Positions 1 through 4,518 of a stretch of DNA of 5,542 nt are shown piece after piece (the first letter of the stretch is position 1; each line of letters begins with the position of its first letter). Below the pieces are notes generated by a model that did no database searches, was not told the DNA's origin, and saw only the letters and a list, made by a program, of their open reading frames with translations. The DNA is from Hyphomicrobiales bacterium (GTDB lineage: Bacteria; Pseudomonadota; Alphaproteobacteria; Rhizobiales; Xanthobacteraceae). Made by a program: the position numbers and the translations under genes. Location: contig JACQDO010000278.1 of assembly GCA_016201085.1 (NCBI GenBank), positions 1 to 5,542 of the forward strand. Direction: 5' to 3'.

Positions 1-213
1 GAAGGCACTCTTGTTCCACTCGGCGCGGAAGAACCCGCCGATCTTGACGCAGGTATCGGTGCCCGGGACGTAGTAGAACCCCGCACCGTACAGGCTGCAA
101 ATCTTCACGTACTGGACCGGCTTGGCCTTGACGGGAAGATCGGCCGCCTGTGCCCCGGCCATCGCGACGAAACCCGCTGCGGCGCCCAGAAGAAGGCTTT
201 TCACCATCTTCAT
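1..213 (-). CDS. Outer-membrane porin, 5' part only (Porin_2 family, copy B)
   Basis: This is the first 71 codons of a porin that continues past the left edge. Family members form outer-membrane beta-barrel channels for small hydrophilic solutes. The start is the ATG at 213, preceded by GGAGGT (219-224) at 5-base spacing. It begins MKMVKSLLLG, followed by an alanine-rich hydrophobic stretch and a likely signal-peptidase cut after AQA (residue 23), giving a mature ADLPVKAKPVQYVKIC start. The two N-terminal cysteines (C39, C55) match those of the complete porin at 1540-3087. The two genes align without gaps over codons 1-67, with about nine base differences in 200. After the shared AEWN (residues 64-67) they diverge at once (KSAF here, FQSF there). 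Five of the nine differences fall in signal-peptide codons 15-19. The family call is confident because the complete neighbour is unmistakable. The remainder of this protein cannot be judged. Confidence 0.93.
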   Translation of the reverse strand, partial: MKMVKSLLLGAAAGFVAMAGAQAADLPVKAKPVQYVKICSLYGAGFYYVPGTDTCVKIGGFFRAEWNKSAF

Positions 214-496
214 CTTGAACCTCCAAACATTGTTTCTATCATGAGAGGGTTCCGTATCCGCCCAGCGCGACAGCACCGATGGAACTTCCCCTTGCTCCCC
301 GGAGAAACCTTTCACACCATGCGAAACGACCAACTTGGGCGCAGCGCTTGATGCGATCCGTCGACCCGGGATTCCCCCTCCATCGCTCTTGAACATCAGC
401 TTCAATCCAATGAGTCCCCCGGCGCAACGAAAAAACATCCTTCCACAGGCGTTTAGAGTGCCTTTTCGGTTGAGTGTTGCACAAAATACACGAAAT
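14..496 (-). repeat. Duplicated porin 5' end plus upstream region, copy B
   Basis: This segment is homologous to 2888-3362. It covers porin codons 1-67 (14-213), a nearly identical leader (214-300, three mismatches in 87 bases), a diverged and gapped middle (about 301-405), and a distal conserved block (about 406-496). The distal block contains the GTGTT...ACAC element. The coordinate offset is 2874 through the coding part and leader and 2866 in the distal block, so there is a net 8-base length change between them. The control region was therefore duplicated with the gene, or has been kept similar by recombination. Confidence 0.9.
219..224 (-). promoter_or_regulatory. Ribosome binding site of porin copy B
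   Basis: GGAGGT on the minus strand lies 5 bases before the ATG at 213. It fixes the start at MKMVKS. The identical site precedes the other porin. Confidence 0.85.
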
Positions 497-556
497 GCGC
501 CATCCAATACCGCCAGCGCCTTGAGCGCAGCCTTGGGATTCCTGGCAACGATGGCC

Positions 557-574
557 GGCAGCGAGCGCGCTGCC
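557..574 (-). terminator. Hairpin just downstream of vapC, possible weak terminator
   Basis: A perfect 7-bp stem (GGCAGCG / CGCTGCC) with a 4-base loop starts three bases after the vapC stop codon. No T-run follows on the minus strand, so it is not a classical rho-independent terminator. It could protect the mRNA 3' end or act as a pause site. Confidence 0.35.
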
Positions 575-577
575 GCG

Positions 578-1009
578 CTAGGTCGCGGTCCGCAAGGGAT
601 TGACGATCTTCACTCCGGCAAAGTCTTTTTCGTTGTCGGTCACCACGACGCAATTATTCGCTTCGGCGACTGCCGCAATGATCGTGTCGAGCGCGTTCCG
701 TGGCCGTCCTATTGCCGTTCCCTCTGCCATCAGCCGCGCCCAGACGAGCCCGGCTGCCTCATCGAAAGGGAGTATGCGGCCGGCAAAGAGTGCCTGTGGT
801 CCTTCGGGACCGGCGAACCAGCGTTCCAACGCGCGGCGCTTCTTCCCGGCAGGTTTCTCAAGCAGACCGCGCCTGATCTCGGCGACGGTCAAGGATGCAA
901 TGAACAGGTCCTCATCGACCTGGCCGGCCATCCACGCGCTGAGTTTCGCGGAGGGAGCAGGCTTAGTGACATGACTGATGATATTGGTATCGAGAAGGTA
1001 GTGGGTCAC
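578..1009 (-). CDS. vapC: VapC-family toxin (PIN-domain ribonuclease)
   Basis: This 143-residue protein is a PIN-domain toxin of a type II toxin-antitoxin pair. The family consists of Mg2+-dependent RNases that cut tRNA or rRNA when freed from the antitoxin. The acidic active site is complete: D7 in LLDTNIIS, E44 in VAEIRRG, D108 in NALDTIIAA and D125 in VVTDNEKDF (with D129 nearby). Length is normal for the family and there is no truncation, so it is predicted active. The start is a GTG at 1007-1009 whose bases overlap the antitoxin stop (GTGA, 4-base overlap). An AAGG at 1017-1020, inside the antitoxin gene, sits 7 bases upstream, which suggests translational coupling. This ordering keeps antitoxin synthesis ahead of toxin. 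The target RNA cannot be told from sequence. A related reading is FitB-type PIN toxin, which has the same fold and role. Confidence 0.92.
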   Translation of the reverse strand: MTHYLLDTNIISHVTKPAPSAKLSAWMAGQVDEDLFIASLTVAEIRRGLLEKPAGKKRRALERWFAGPEGPQALFAGRILPFDEAAGLVWARLMAEGTAIGRPRNALDTIIAAVAEANNCVVVTDNEKDFAGVKIVNPLRTAT

Positions 1010-1308
1010 AGGTCAACCTTGCGTCCATGTGTGACCGGGCGGGTAACCTCCAAATCCGCGCCGACCAGGGGAGAGTGTCGCAGTGCGGCGAGAATACCCC
1101 CCTTTTTCGGCGGCTCGCCCACGATTGTCCGGCTCACGGCCGCACGAATCCGCATCGCGTCCCTGTCCTTCCCGGCAAGCCGCCTTGCCAACGACCGGAT
1201 CAGCTCGCGATCGGCATCGAGCCCGAGCACCTCAAAGCGAGCCATGCCGCGCTCGTTGAGGCGATTGCGATAGTTCTTGAGCGCGCGTTTCTGCGATGTG
1301 TTGCTCAT
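1006..1308 (-). CDS. vapB: VapB-like antitoxin
   Basis: This 100-residue partner of the adjacent PIN toxin would bind VapC to block its RNase site and bind its own promoter. The start chosen is the ATG at 1308 (MSNTSQKRAL), because GGAGG lies 5 bases upstream (1314-1318). A longer in-frame start at 1404 would add 32 residues and run through the promoter, so it is rejected. Residues 22-62 look like a ribbon-helix-helix DNA-binding unit: a short strand (ARFEVLGL) followed by two charged helices (DRELIRSLARRLAG and AMRIRAAVSRTI). The C-terminal part GGILAALRHSPLVGADLEVTR (residues 70-90) resembles the toxin-clasping tail of VapB/FitA-type antitoxins. The pair assignment rests strongly on the overlap with vapC. 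The exact antitoxin subfamily is less certain. Confidence 0.85.
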   Translation of the reverse strand: MSNTSQKRALKNYRNRLNERGMARFEVLGLDADRELIRSLARRLAGKDRDAMRIRAAVSRTIVGEPPKKGGILAALRHSPLVGADLEVTRPVTHGRKVDL

Positions 1309-1313
1309 GGCCG

Positions 1314-1318
1314 CCTCC
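1314..1318 (-). promoter_or_regulatory. Ribosome binding site of vapB
   Basis: GGAGG at 5-base spacing from the ATG at 1308. It decides the start against the longer in-frame alternative at 1404. Confidence 0.8.
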
Positions 1319-1320
1319 GG

Positions 1321-1360
1321 AATATAGCCAGTAATATAGCTGGAAAGTTTTCGGGCGCAA
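1321..1360 (-). promoter_or_regulatory. vapBC promoter with overlapping repeat operator
   Basis: On the minus strand, TTGCGC (1355-1360) and TATATT (1333-1338) are separated by 16 bases, a good sigma-70-like pair. The -10 lies inside one of two direct copies of AATATAGCYRG as read on the plus strand (1321-1331 and 1333-1343, one base apart). The second copy with its flank also forms a CCAG-N8-CTGG dyad (1328-1343). Repeats over the -10 and just before the RBS are where VapB/VapBC complexes usually bind for autorepression. Promoter elements are seen directly. Operator function is inferred. Confidence 0.6.
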
Positions 1361-1432
1361 GCCACATGGGCCCGGGTCACATCCCGCATGTGGTGCAGTG
1401 CCATTAGCGCGTCCGCGGGCCGCGGCGGATTT

Positions 1433-1470
1433 GCAGGATGAGTTGAGCGAACGCGAAACCCATCCTACGC
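1433..1470. repeat. REP-like palindromic element
   Basis: An imperfect hairpin has outer arms AGGATGAGTT (1435-1444) and AACCCATCCT (1457-1466), which differ at one position, and an inner GCGAACGC turn. On the minus strand it begins GTAGGATGGGTTTCGCG, with the GTAG head typical of REP sequences. Similar GGATGGGTTnnGCGAA-type palindromes are widespread as dispersed repeats in proteobacteria. It sits between the vapBC promoter and the porin terminator. Confidence 0.55.
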
Positions 1471-1476
1471 CAGCTC

Positions 1477-1512
1477 AAAAGAAAAACCCCCGGCGGTTTC
1501 CCGCCGGGGGTT
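1477..1512 (-). terminator. Rho-independent terminator of porin copy A
   Basis: A perfect 12-bp stem (1485-1496 with 1501-1512, GC-rich core CCCCCGGCGG) closes on a 4-base loop. On the minus strand it is followed by a T-rich run (TTTTTCTTTT, 1477-1486). It begins 27 bases after the porin stop codon. Transcription of the porin should end here, which separates it from vapBC. Confidence 0.92.
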
Positions 1513-1539
1513 CTTAACTAGCTAACCTTGATCAACCGA

Positions 1540-3087
1540 TCAGGGCCAGAAGTTATATTGCGCGCGGAAGATGCCCGCGAAGAAGTCGCTATCGCCGCCG
1601 ACGAGTGTGGGCGATGTGCCCGGCGTGGTCGAGGCGTAACGAACGCCTTGCATGGCGCTGTTGACCTTCGTGTACATGACTTCGAGGCTGATATCGAGAT
1701 TTGTCACGACATGCCACGTCGTCCGCGAGCCAACCTGCCAAGCCGAGAAGTTCGCGCAGCCTGCGTTGTTCCCGGCCCCGAATGCAAGACCGGTTGCGTC
1801 GTTAATCACAGTCGCGCAAACGAGGGTATCGACCGCGTTGCTGTTGGCCTTGTAGTTGTTATAGACGCCCCACAGCGACGTATTCCACTGCGGGTTCCAG
1901 TTATGTTGGATGCCGGCGATGACGTTCCATACTGTCGGCAGTTCCAGGCTACCCGCGGTAGTGCTATTGAAATAGGCGTCGTCAAACCAGCCCACCGCGA
2001 TCGTGCGTCCGCTGCGCAAGCCAAACCCCGAGCCGGAGCCGGTCGTAACGCTCGGATCCGAGCAGTAGCGGGTCGCGCCCGAGCAGTAGTTGGATGCGAC
2101 CGTGATGTCGTCACCCTTGCCGAGCGACGGCAGATTCAACCTGACGCCGCCGCCGATCGCAAAGCCCAACCTGTCGGCGGGGCCATTCGCGCCAGTGGCG
2201 GGAACTTGACCGAAATAGTAGGTCGCAGTGTTGTTATGCAGGGCGCCGGCGATCTGCGCCGAGCCCCACGCCTGATCGACGCGGAGGTTCGCGGTAACAT
2301 CGGGAGCCTTGTTGCCGCCAGAGGACGATGGATTAGTCACGCCCGCACCGAAGGTGCCGCCAGGGCCAATGCCGGTGAGAAGGCTATTAGTGCCGGGGGC
2401 AGCCGCGCCAGCGCCGCCAATCGAGACGACCGGCAAATGCTGCTCGTTATGGTCTTCCAACGACAGCGAGCCCGACATACCGTTGCCGAACTGGGCGGTA
2501 TAGGCGAGCAACGGAGTGCCGGTGCCGCCAGTGTCCATGAACAGGAAGGGAGTCTGGTTGCTGTAGGCCGGCGTCACGAAGAAGTCATAGAACGACTTCG
2601 ACTTGCCGAGCGTGAAGCCAGCGAGCTGAATAAAGCCGCGGTCGTAATACGCAGTCGCACCCGTCGCGCCAACGGTCGCATCGCCGGTCGACCACTGCCA
2701 GCCGCCGCGCGCATAGGTACGCAGCGTGCCGTATTCGGTCTGCGAGCGCATATCCAACGACACGACGCTGCGGGAGCGGTCAACCAGTTGACGCTGCGTG
2801 CGCGTATGCAACGAGTCATTACCACCAGCTGAGCTAGCAGCTGCGCCGTTGTTATACTGCGCCGCGAACGAGCCGAAGGACTGAAAATTCCACTCGGCGC
2901 GGAAGAACCCGCCGATCTTGAGGCAGGTATCGGTGCCCGGGACGTAGTAGAACCCCGCACCGTACAGGCTGCAAATCTTCACGTACTGGACCGGCTTGGC
3001 CTTGACGGGAAGATCGGCGGCCTGCGCCCCAGTCAACGCAACGAGACCCGCTGCGGCGCCCAGGAGAAGGCTTTTCACCATCTTCAT
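1540..3087 (-). CDS. Outer-membrane porin, complete (Porin_2 family, copy A)
   Basis: This 515-residue outer-membrane channel belongs to the alphaproteobacterial Porin_2 family, which forms beta-barrels for passive uptake of small solutes. The start is the ATG at 3087, since GGAGGT lies 5 bases upstream. An in-frame extension to 3237 adds 50 residues with no signal-like character and is rejected. A signal peptide covers residues 1-23 (MKMVKSLLLG..., cut after AQA). The mature start ADLPVKAKPVQYVKICSLYG is the conserved family header, with C39 and C55 possibly disulfide-linked. Later segments alternate polar and aromatic residues as in amphipathic strands, separated by Gly/Ser/Ala/Asn-rich loops (for example residues 220-260). 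The protein ends in an aromatic segment, QYNFWP, as expected for the last strand. A strong terminator follows. Its 5' end and control region are duplicated at 14-496. No specific substrate can be assigned. Confidence 0.95.
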   Translation of the reverse strand: MKMVKSLLLGAAAGLVALTGAQAADLPVKAKPVQYVKICSLYGAGFYYVPGTDTCLKIGGFFRAEWNFQSFGSFAAQYNNGAAASSAGGNDSLHTRTQRQLVDRSRSVVSLDMRSQTEYGTLRTYARGGWQWSTGDATVGATGATAYYDRGFIQLAGFTLGKSKSFYDFFVTPAYSNQTPFLFMDTGGTGTPLLAYTAQFGNGMSGSLSLEDHNEQHLPVVSIGGAGAAAPGTNSLLTGIGPGGTFGAGVTNPSSSGGNKAPDVTANLRVDQAWGSAQIAGALHNNTATYYFGQVPATGANGPADRLGFAIGGGVRLNLPSLGKGDDITVASNYCSGATRYCSDPSVTTGSGSGFGLRSGRTIAVGWFDDAYFNSTTAGSLELPTVWNVIAGIQHNWNPQWNTSLWGVYNNYKANSNAVDTLVCATVINDATGLAFGAGNNAGCANFSAWQVGSRTTWHVVTNLDISLEVMYTKVNSAMQGVRYASTTPGTSPTLVGGDSDFFAGIFRAQYNFWP

Positions 3088-3362
3088 CTTGAACCTCCAA
3101 ACATTGTTTCTATCATGAGAGGGTTCCGTATCCGCCCAGTGCGACCGCACCGAAGGAACTTCCCCTTGCTCCCCACTCCCTGAAAAACTTTTCGCATCGA
3201 GCATCGATACGATCGGTCCAAACAGGCAGCACGACACGGGGATGCCCCCCTCCGTCGCATCGCAGACATTAGCCGATGAGTCCTACCGCGCAACGAAGAA
3301 GCGCTCTGCCCACAGGCTTTTGCGGTGCTTTTCGGCCGAGTGTTGCGCAAAAAACACGCAAT
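2888..3362 (-). repeat. Duplicated porin 5' end plus upstream region, copy A
   Basis: This is the partner of 14-496. The coding part (2888-3087) aligns gap-free. Between codons 24 and 67 only one mismatch is seen, while signal-peptide codons 15-19 hold five. The leader (3088-3174) has three mismatches in 87 bases. The next about 100 bases are diverged with gaps, and similarity returns at about 3272-3362. Identity to copy B stops sharply at 2887, inside the coding sequence. Confidence 0.9.
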
Positions 3363-3620
3363 ACATTAAGGCCCGGGCCAAGGCCTGCCCCGCTCGCTGC
3401 TTGCAACCGATCGACGTTATTTATCATTTTTATTCAATGAGTTACGGACGCTGCCGGCCGCGCCCAACCAGCTAACTAATAACGCTAAGACGGTCGAAAT
3501 CGAAGGATTTGGGCGCCTTTGGCAGTGTTTCGGGTCAAAGCACGCCCAATCCGATGGCAGCCGTCGCCGGCCGGCCAAGAAGATTCGGGCCTCGTCTCAG
3601 GATGTCGGCGACGAATCGCT
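3088..3620. other. Non-coding interval: porin leader/control region and unassigned DNA
   Basis: These 533 bases lie between the porin start and the GIY-YIG stop codon. The porin-proximal 275 bases match the upstream region of the other porin and should hold the promoter, although no exact -35/-10 is convincing. An AT-rich patch at about 3417-3440 is the most promoter-like composition in the rest, but I cannot assign elements. Frames through this interval (88 codons ending at 3084, 94 codons from 3769, 203 codons on plus from 3519) lack family features or are not preserved in the duplicate, and are treated as non-coding. Confidence 0.5.
3093..3098 (-). promoter_or_regulatory. Ribosome binding site of porin copy A
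   Basis: GGAGGT lies 5 bases before the ATG at 3087 and is identical to the site of copy B. It excludes the longer in-frame start at 3237. Confidence 0.85.
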
Positions 3621-3863
3621 TTAGCGCAACCGCTTTCGCGCAAAAGCGCGTCCGGATGCCGTCTTGAGATAACGTTCAAATGCCACAGCCTTATTCTCGT
3701 CAGAGAAAGCGAAATAAGAAACGAGCCGCCACGGCTTGAATTTGGCTGTGTGCATCGACTGTCCAGCATTATGGCTTGCGATTCTAGCGCGCAAATTTCC
3801 GGTCAACCCAACGTAGGTTTGCTTGGGATCGCGAACACTTTCGAGGAAATAGACGTATTTCAT
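3621..3863 (-). CDS. Small GIY-YIG nuclease-family protein
   Basis: This 80-residue single-domain protein belongs to the GIY-YIG superfamily (UPF0213/YhbQ-like group). Larger members cut DNA, but the cellular role of the stand-alone small ones is mostly unsettled. Family signatures are present: YVYFLES (residues 3-9, the GIY strand), TYVGLTG (16-22, the YIG strand), an LRARIASHN helix with R25/R27 and H31 (catalytic arginine region), the KPWRLV strand with W45, and AFERYLK with E63, the expected metal-binding glutamate. It therefore looks intact. I chose the ATG at 3863 because it opens directly on the GIY strand. A start at 3902 would add 13 residues encoded by the adjacent inverted repeat. 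The SD is poor (GGCGG). It lies between a porin control region and a tRNA-Ser gene with a long palindrome at its 5' side, a setting compatible with a mobile or selfish gene, though this is inference. Confidence 0.85.
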   Translation of the reverse strand: MKYVYFLESVRDPKQTYVGLTGNLRARIASHNAGQSMHTAKFKPWRLVSYFAFSDENKAVAFERYLKTASGRAFARKRLR

Positions 3864-3870
3864 AATACCG

Positions 3871-3950
3871 CCCGTCTTCGCCCTTCGGGCTACGACGGGC
3901 ACCCGCCTATGCAGGGCCTTGCCCGCCGTAGCCCGCAGGGCGAAGGCGGG
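3871..3950. repeat. 80-base long inverted repeat (paired REP/BIME-like)
   Basis: Two 30-base arms (3871-3900 and 3921-3950) are reverse complements with only three mismatches, separated by a 20-base spacer. Each arm contains its own mini-hairpin: GCCCTTCGGGC on the left and GCCCGCAGGGC on the right. This gives the look of two head-to-head REP units. The left arm ends seven bases from the GIY-YIG start codon. The right arm ends immediately before the tRNA-Ser CCA end. On the minus strand it follows the tRNA and could fold in the precursor tail, but there is no T-run for a classical terminator. Confidence 0.85.
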
Positions 3951-4043
3951 TGGCGGAGCCGGAGGGATTCGAACCCTCGATACGCCTTTGGAGCGTATAA
4001 CGGTTTAGCAAACCGCCGCCTTCAGCCACTCGGCCACAGCTCC
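3951..4043 (-). tRNA. tRNA-Ser (anticodon GCT)
   Basis: This is a class II tRNA of 93 bases including encoded CCA (3951-3953). The acceptor stem is GGAGCTG (4037-4043) with CGGCTCC (3955-3961), fully paired with one G-T. The D-arm region reads GCCGAGTGGCTGAAGGC. The anticodon arm GGTTTGCTAAACC places GCT at 4007-4009, reading serine AGC/AGU codons. A long variable arm lies in TTATACGCTCCAAAGGCGTA. The T arm is GAGGGTTCGAATCCCTC. The long variable arm plus GCT anticodon identify it as serine. It is transcribed from its own promoter, and an inverted repeat abuts its 3' end. Confidence 0.97.
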
Positions 4044-4052
4044 GTTTTGCTG

Positions 4053-4081
4053 CATATGCCCGACACCATTCATCTTAGCAA
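4053..4081 (-). promoter_or_regulatory. Promoter of tRNA-Ser
   Basis: On the minus strand TTGCTA (4076-4081) and CATATG (4053-4058) are 17 bases apart. The -10 lies nine bases before the mature tRNA 5' end, so transcription would start at or just before the tRNA. This is a sequence match only. Confidence 0.65.
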
Positions 4082-4160
4082 GAAAACTTACGCCATGCAT
4101 GGAATTTCACATCGCGGCGACCGGTGCTGAAATATTTGCTACGCACGCAAACCGAAACGA

Positions 4161-4184
4161 CTCGACCGGGGTTATTCCGTCGAG
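4161..4184 (+). promoter_or_regulatory. Hairpin in the leader of the DUF3551 gene
   Basis: CTCGAC (4161-4166) and GTCGAG (4179-4184) form a 6-bp stem around a 12-base loop. An alternative pairing with a bulged C extends it inward by three bases. It lies about 12 bases before the RBS and is followed by AAAATTTT. It could influence translation or early termination. No promoter for this gene could be fixed in 4044-4160. Confidence 0.3.
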
Positions 4185-4208
4185 CGGCAAAATTTTAGGA
4201 GCTGTGCC

Positions 4209-4478
4209 ATGCTGAAGCGGATTGCGGGATTACTGGCCGTCTTAATTTCGATGGCCATGCCGATGGTCGCCTCGCCCGCCAGCGCGGAGGTCTTTTATCC
4301 CTGGTGTGCTCTCTACAAAGACGGCGGCGGCGGCGCCACCAATTGCGGCTTCGTCACCGTGGCACAATGCAGGGCTGCCATCAGCGGCGCCGGCGGCATG
4401 TGTTACGAGAATCCGGCCGATCCCAGGCCGGGCGACCGACCGGTCAAAATCCGCAAAACACATCGCAAACAGCACTAA
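4209..4478 (+). CDS. Small secreted cysteine protein, DUF3551 family
   Basis: This 89-residue exported protein has unknown function. The start is the ATG at 4209, with AGGAG at 4197-4201 and 7-base spacing. A signal peptide covers residues 1-26 (positive MLKR, hydrophobic core, cut after ASA). The mature part carries the DUF3551 signature: YPWCALY, a glycine run, TNCGFVT, QCRAAISGAGGMC, then YENP. Four cysteines (C33, C46, C54, C65) could form two disulfides in the periplasm or outside. The tail (RPVKIRKTHRKQH) is strongly basic. The family is abundant in Bradyrhizobium-type genomes, often in many paralogs. It stands alone: the upstream tRNA and the downstream gene are on the opposite strand. 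Family call is confident. Function is unknown. Confidence 0.88.
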   Translation: MLKRIAGLLAVLISMAMPMVASPASAEVFYPWCALYKDGGGGATNCGFVTVAQCRAAISGAGGMCYENPADPRPGDRPVKIRKTHRKQH

Positions 4479-4484
4479 CGGCAA

Positions 4485-4505
4485 CGCAAGCTATGCGGCC
4501 TTGCG
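4485..4505. terminator. Weak hairpin between convergent genes
   Basis: CGCAAG (4485-4490) pairs with CTTGCG (4500-4505) around a 9-base loop. It lies in the 40-base gap between the convergent DUF3551 and Sel1-repeat genes, where a shared terminator would be expected. The stem is short and there is no T-run on either side, so this is tentative. Confidence 0.25.
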
Positions 4506-4518
4506 GGGGATTTGAGCG

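Larger units (their letters stand above)
214..577 (-). promoter_or_regulatory. Upstream region of porin copy B (promoter not pinpointed)
   Basis: There is no credible gene in these 364 bases. Reading on the minus strand from vapC, it contains a hairpin just after the vapC stop (557-574), about 60 unassigned bases, the distal conserved block (about 406-496), a less conserved middle, and a leader nearly identical to that of the other porin. The promoter of this porin should be here, but I found no convincing -35/-10 pair shared by both copies, so no exact site is given. An 81-codon TTG-initiated frame (484 to 239) is not preserved in the duplicate and is judged non-coding. Confidence 0.55.

Noticed and set aside
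239..484. 81-codon minus-strand frame upstream of porin copy B, with an N-terminus resembling the 88-codon frame at 3084-3350
   Set aside because: The resemblance comes from homologous DNA. After a length change between the copies the frames end in different phases, both use TTG starts, and no family features are seen. Coding selection would have kept the frame.
335..1273. 312-codon plus-strand open frame
   Set aside because: It runs antisense to vapC and vapB, which have intact active-site motifs and proper start signals. The frame is a GC-rich shadow with low-complexity Arg/Ser/Pro composition.
1528..2832. 434-codon plus-strand open frame
   Set aside because: Antisense to the porin gene. 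Arg/Ala-rich composition is typical of a reverse-strand shadow in GC-rich DNA.
3871..3950. CRISPR-like repeat
   Set aside because: It is a single inverted pair with one spacer, not a series of direct repeats, and there are no cas genes.
3951..4043. tRNA-Ser as the specific target of the nearby VapC
   Set aside because: Some VapC toxins cut tRNAs, but nothing in this sequence links this toxin to this tRNA. The genes are over 2.5 kb apart and separately transcribed.
3519..4130. 203-codon plus-strand frame
   Set aside because: It passes antisense through the GIY-YIG gene, the inverted repeat and the tRNA, which rules out a real gene.
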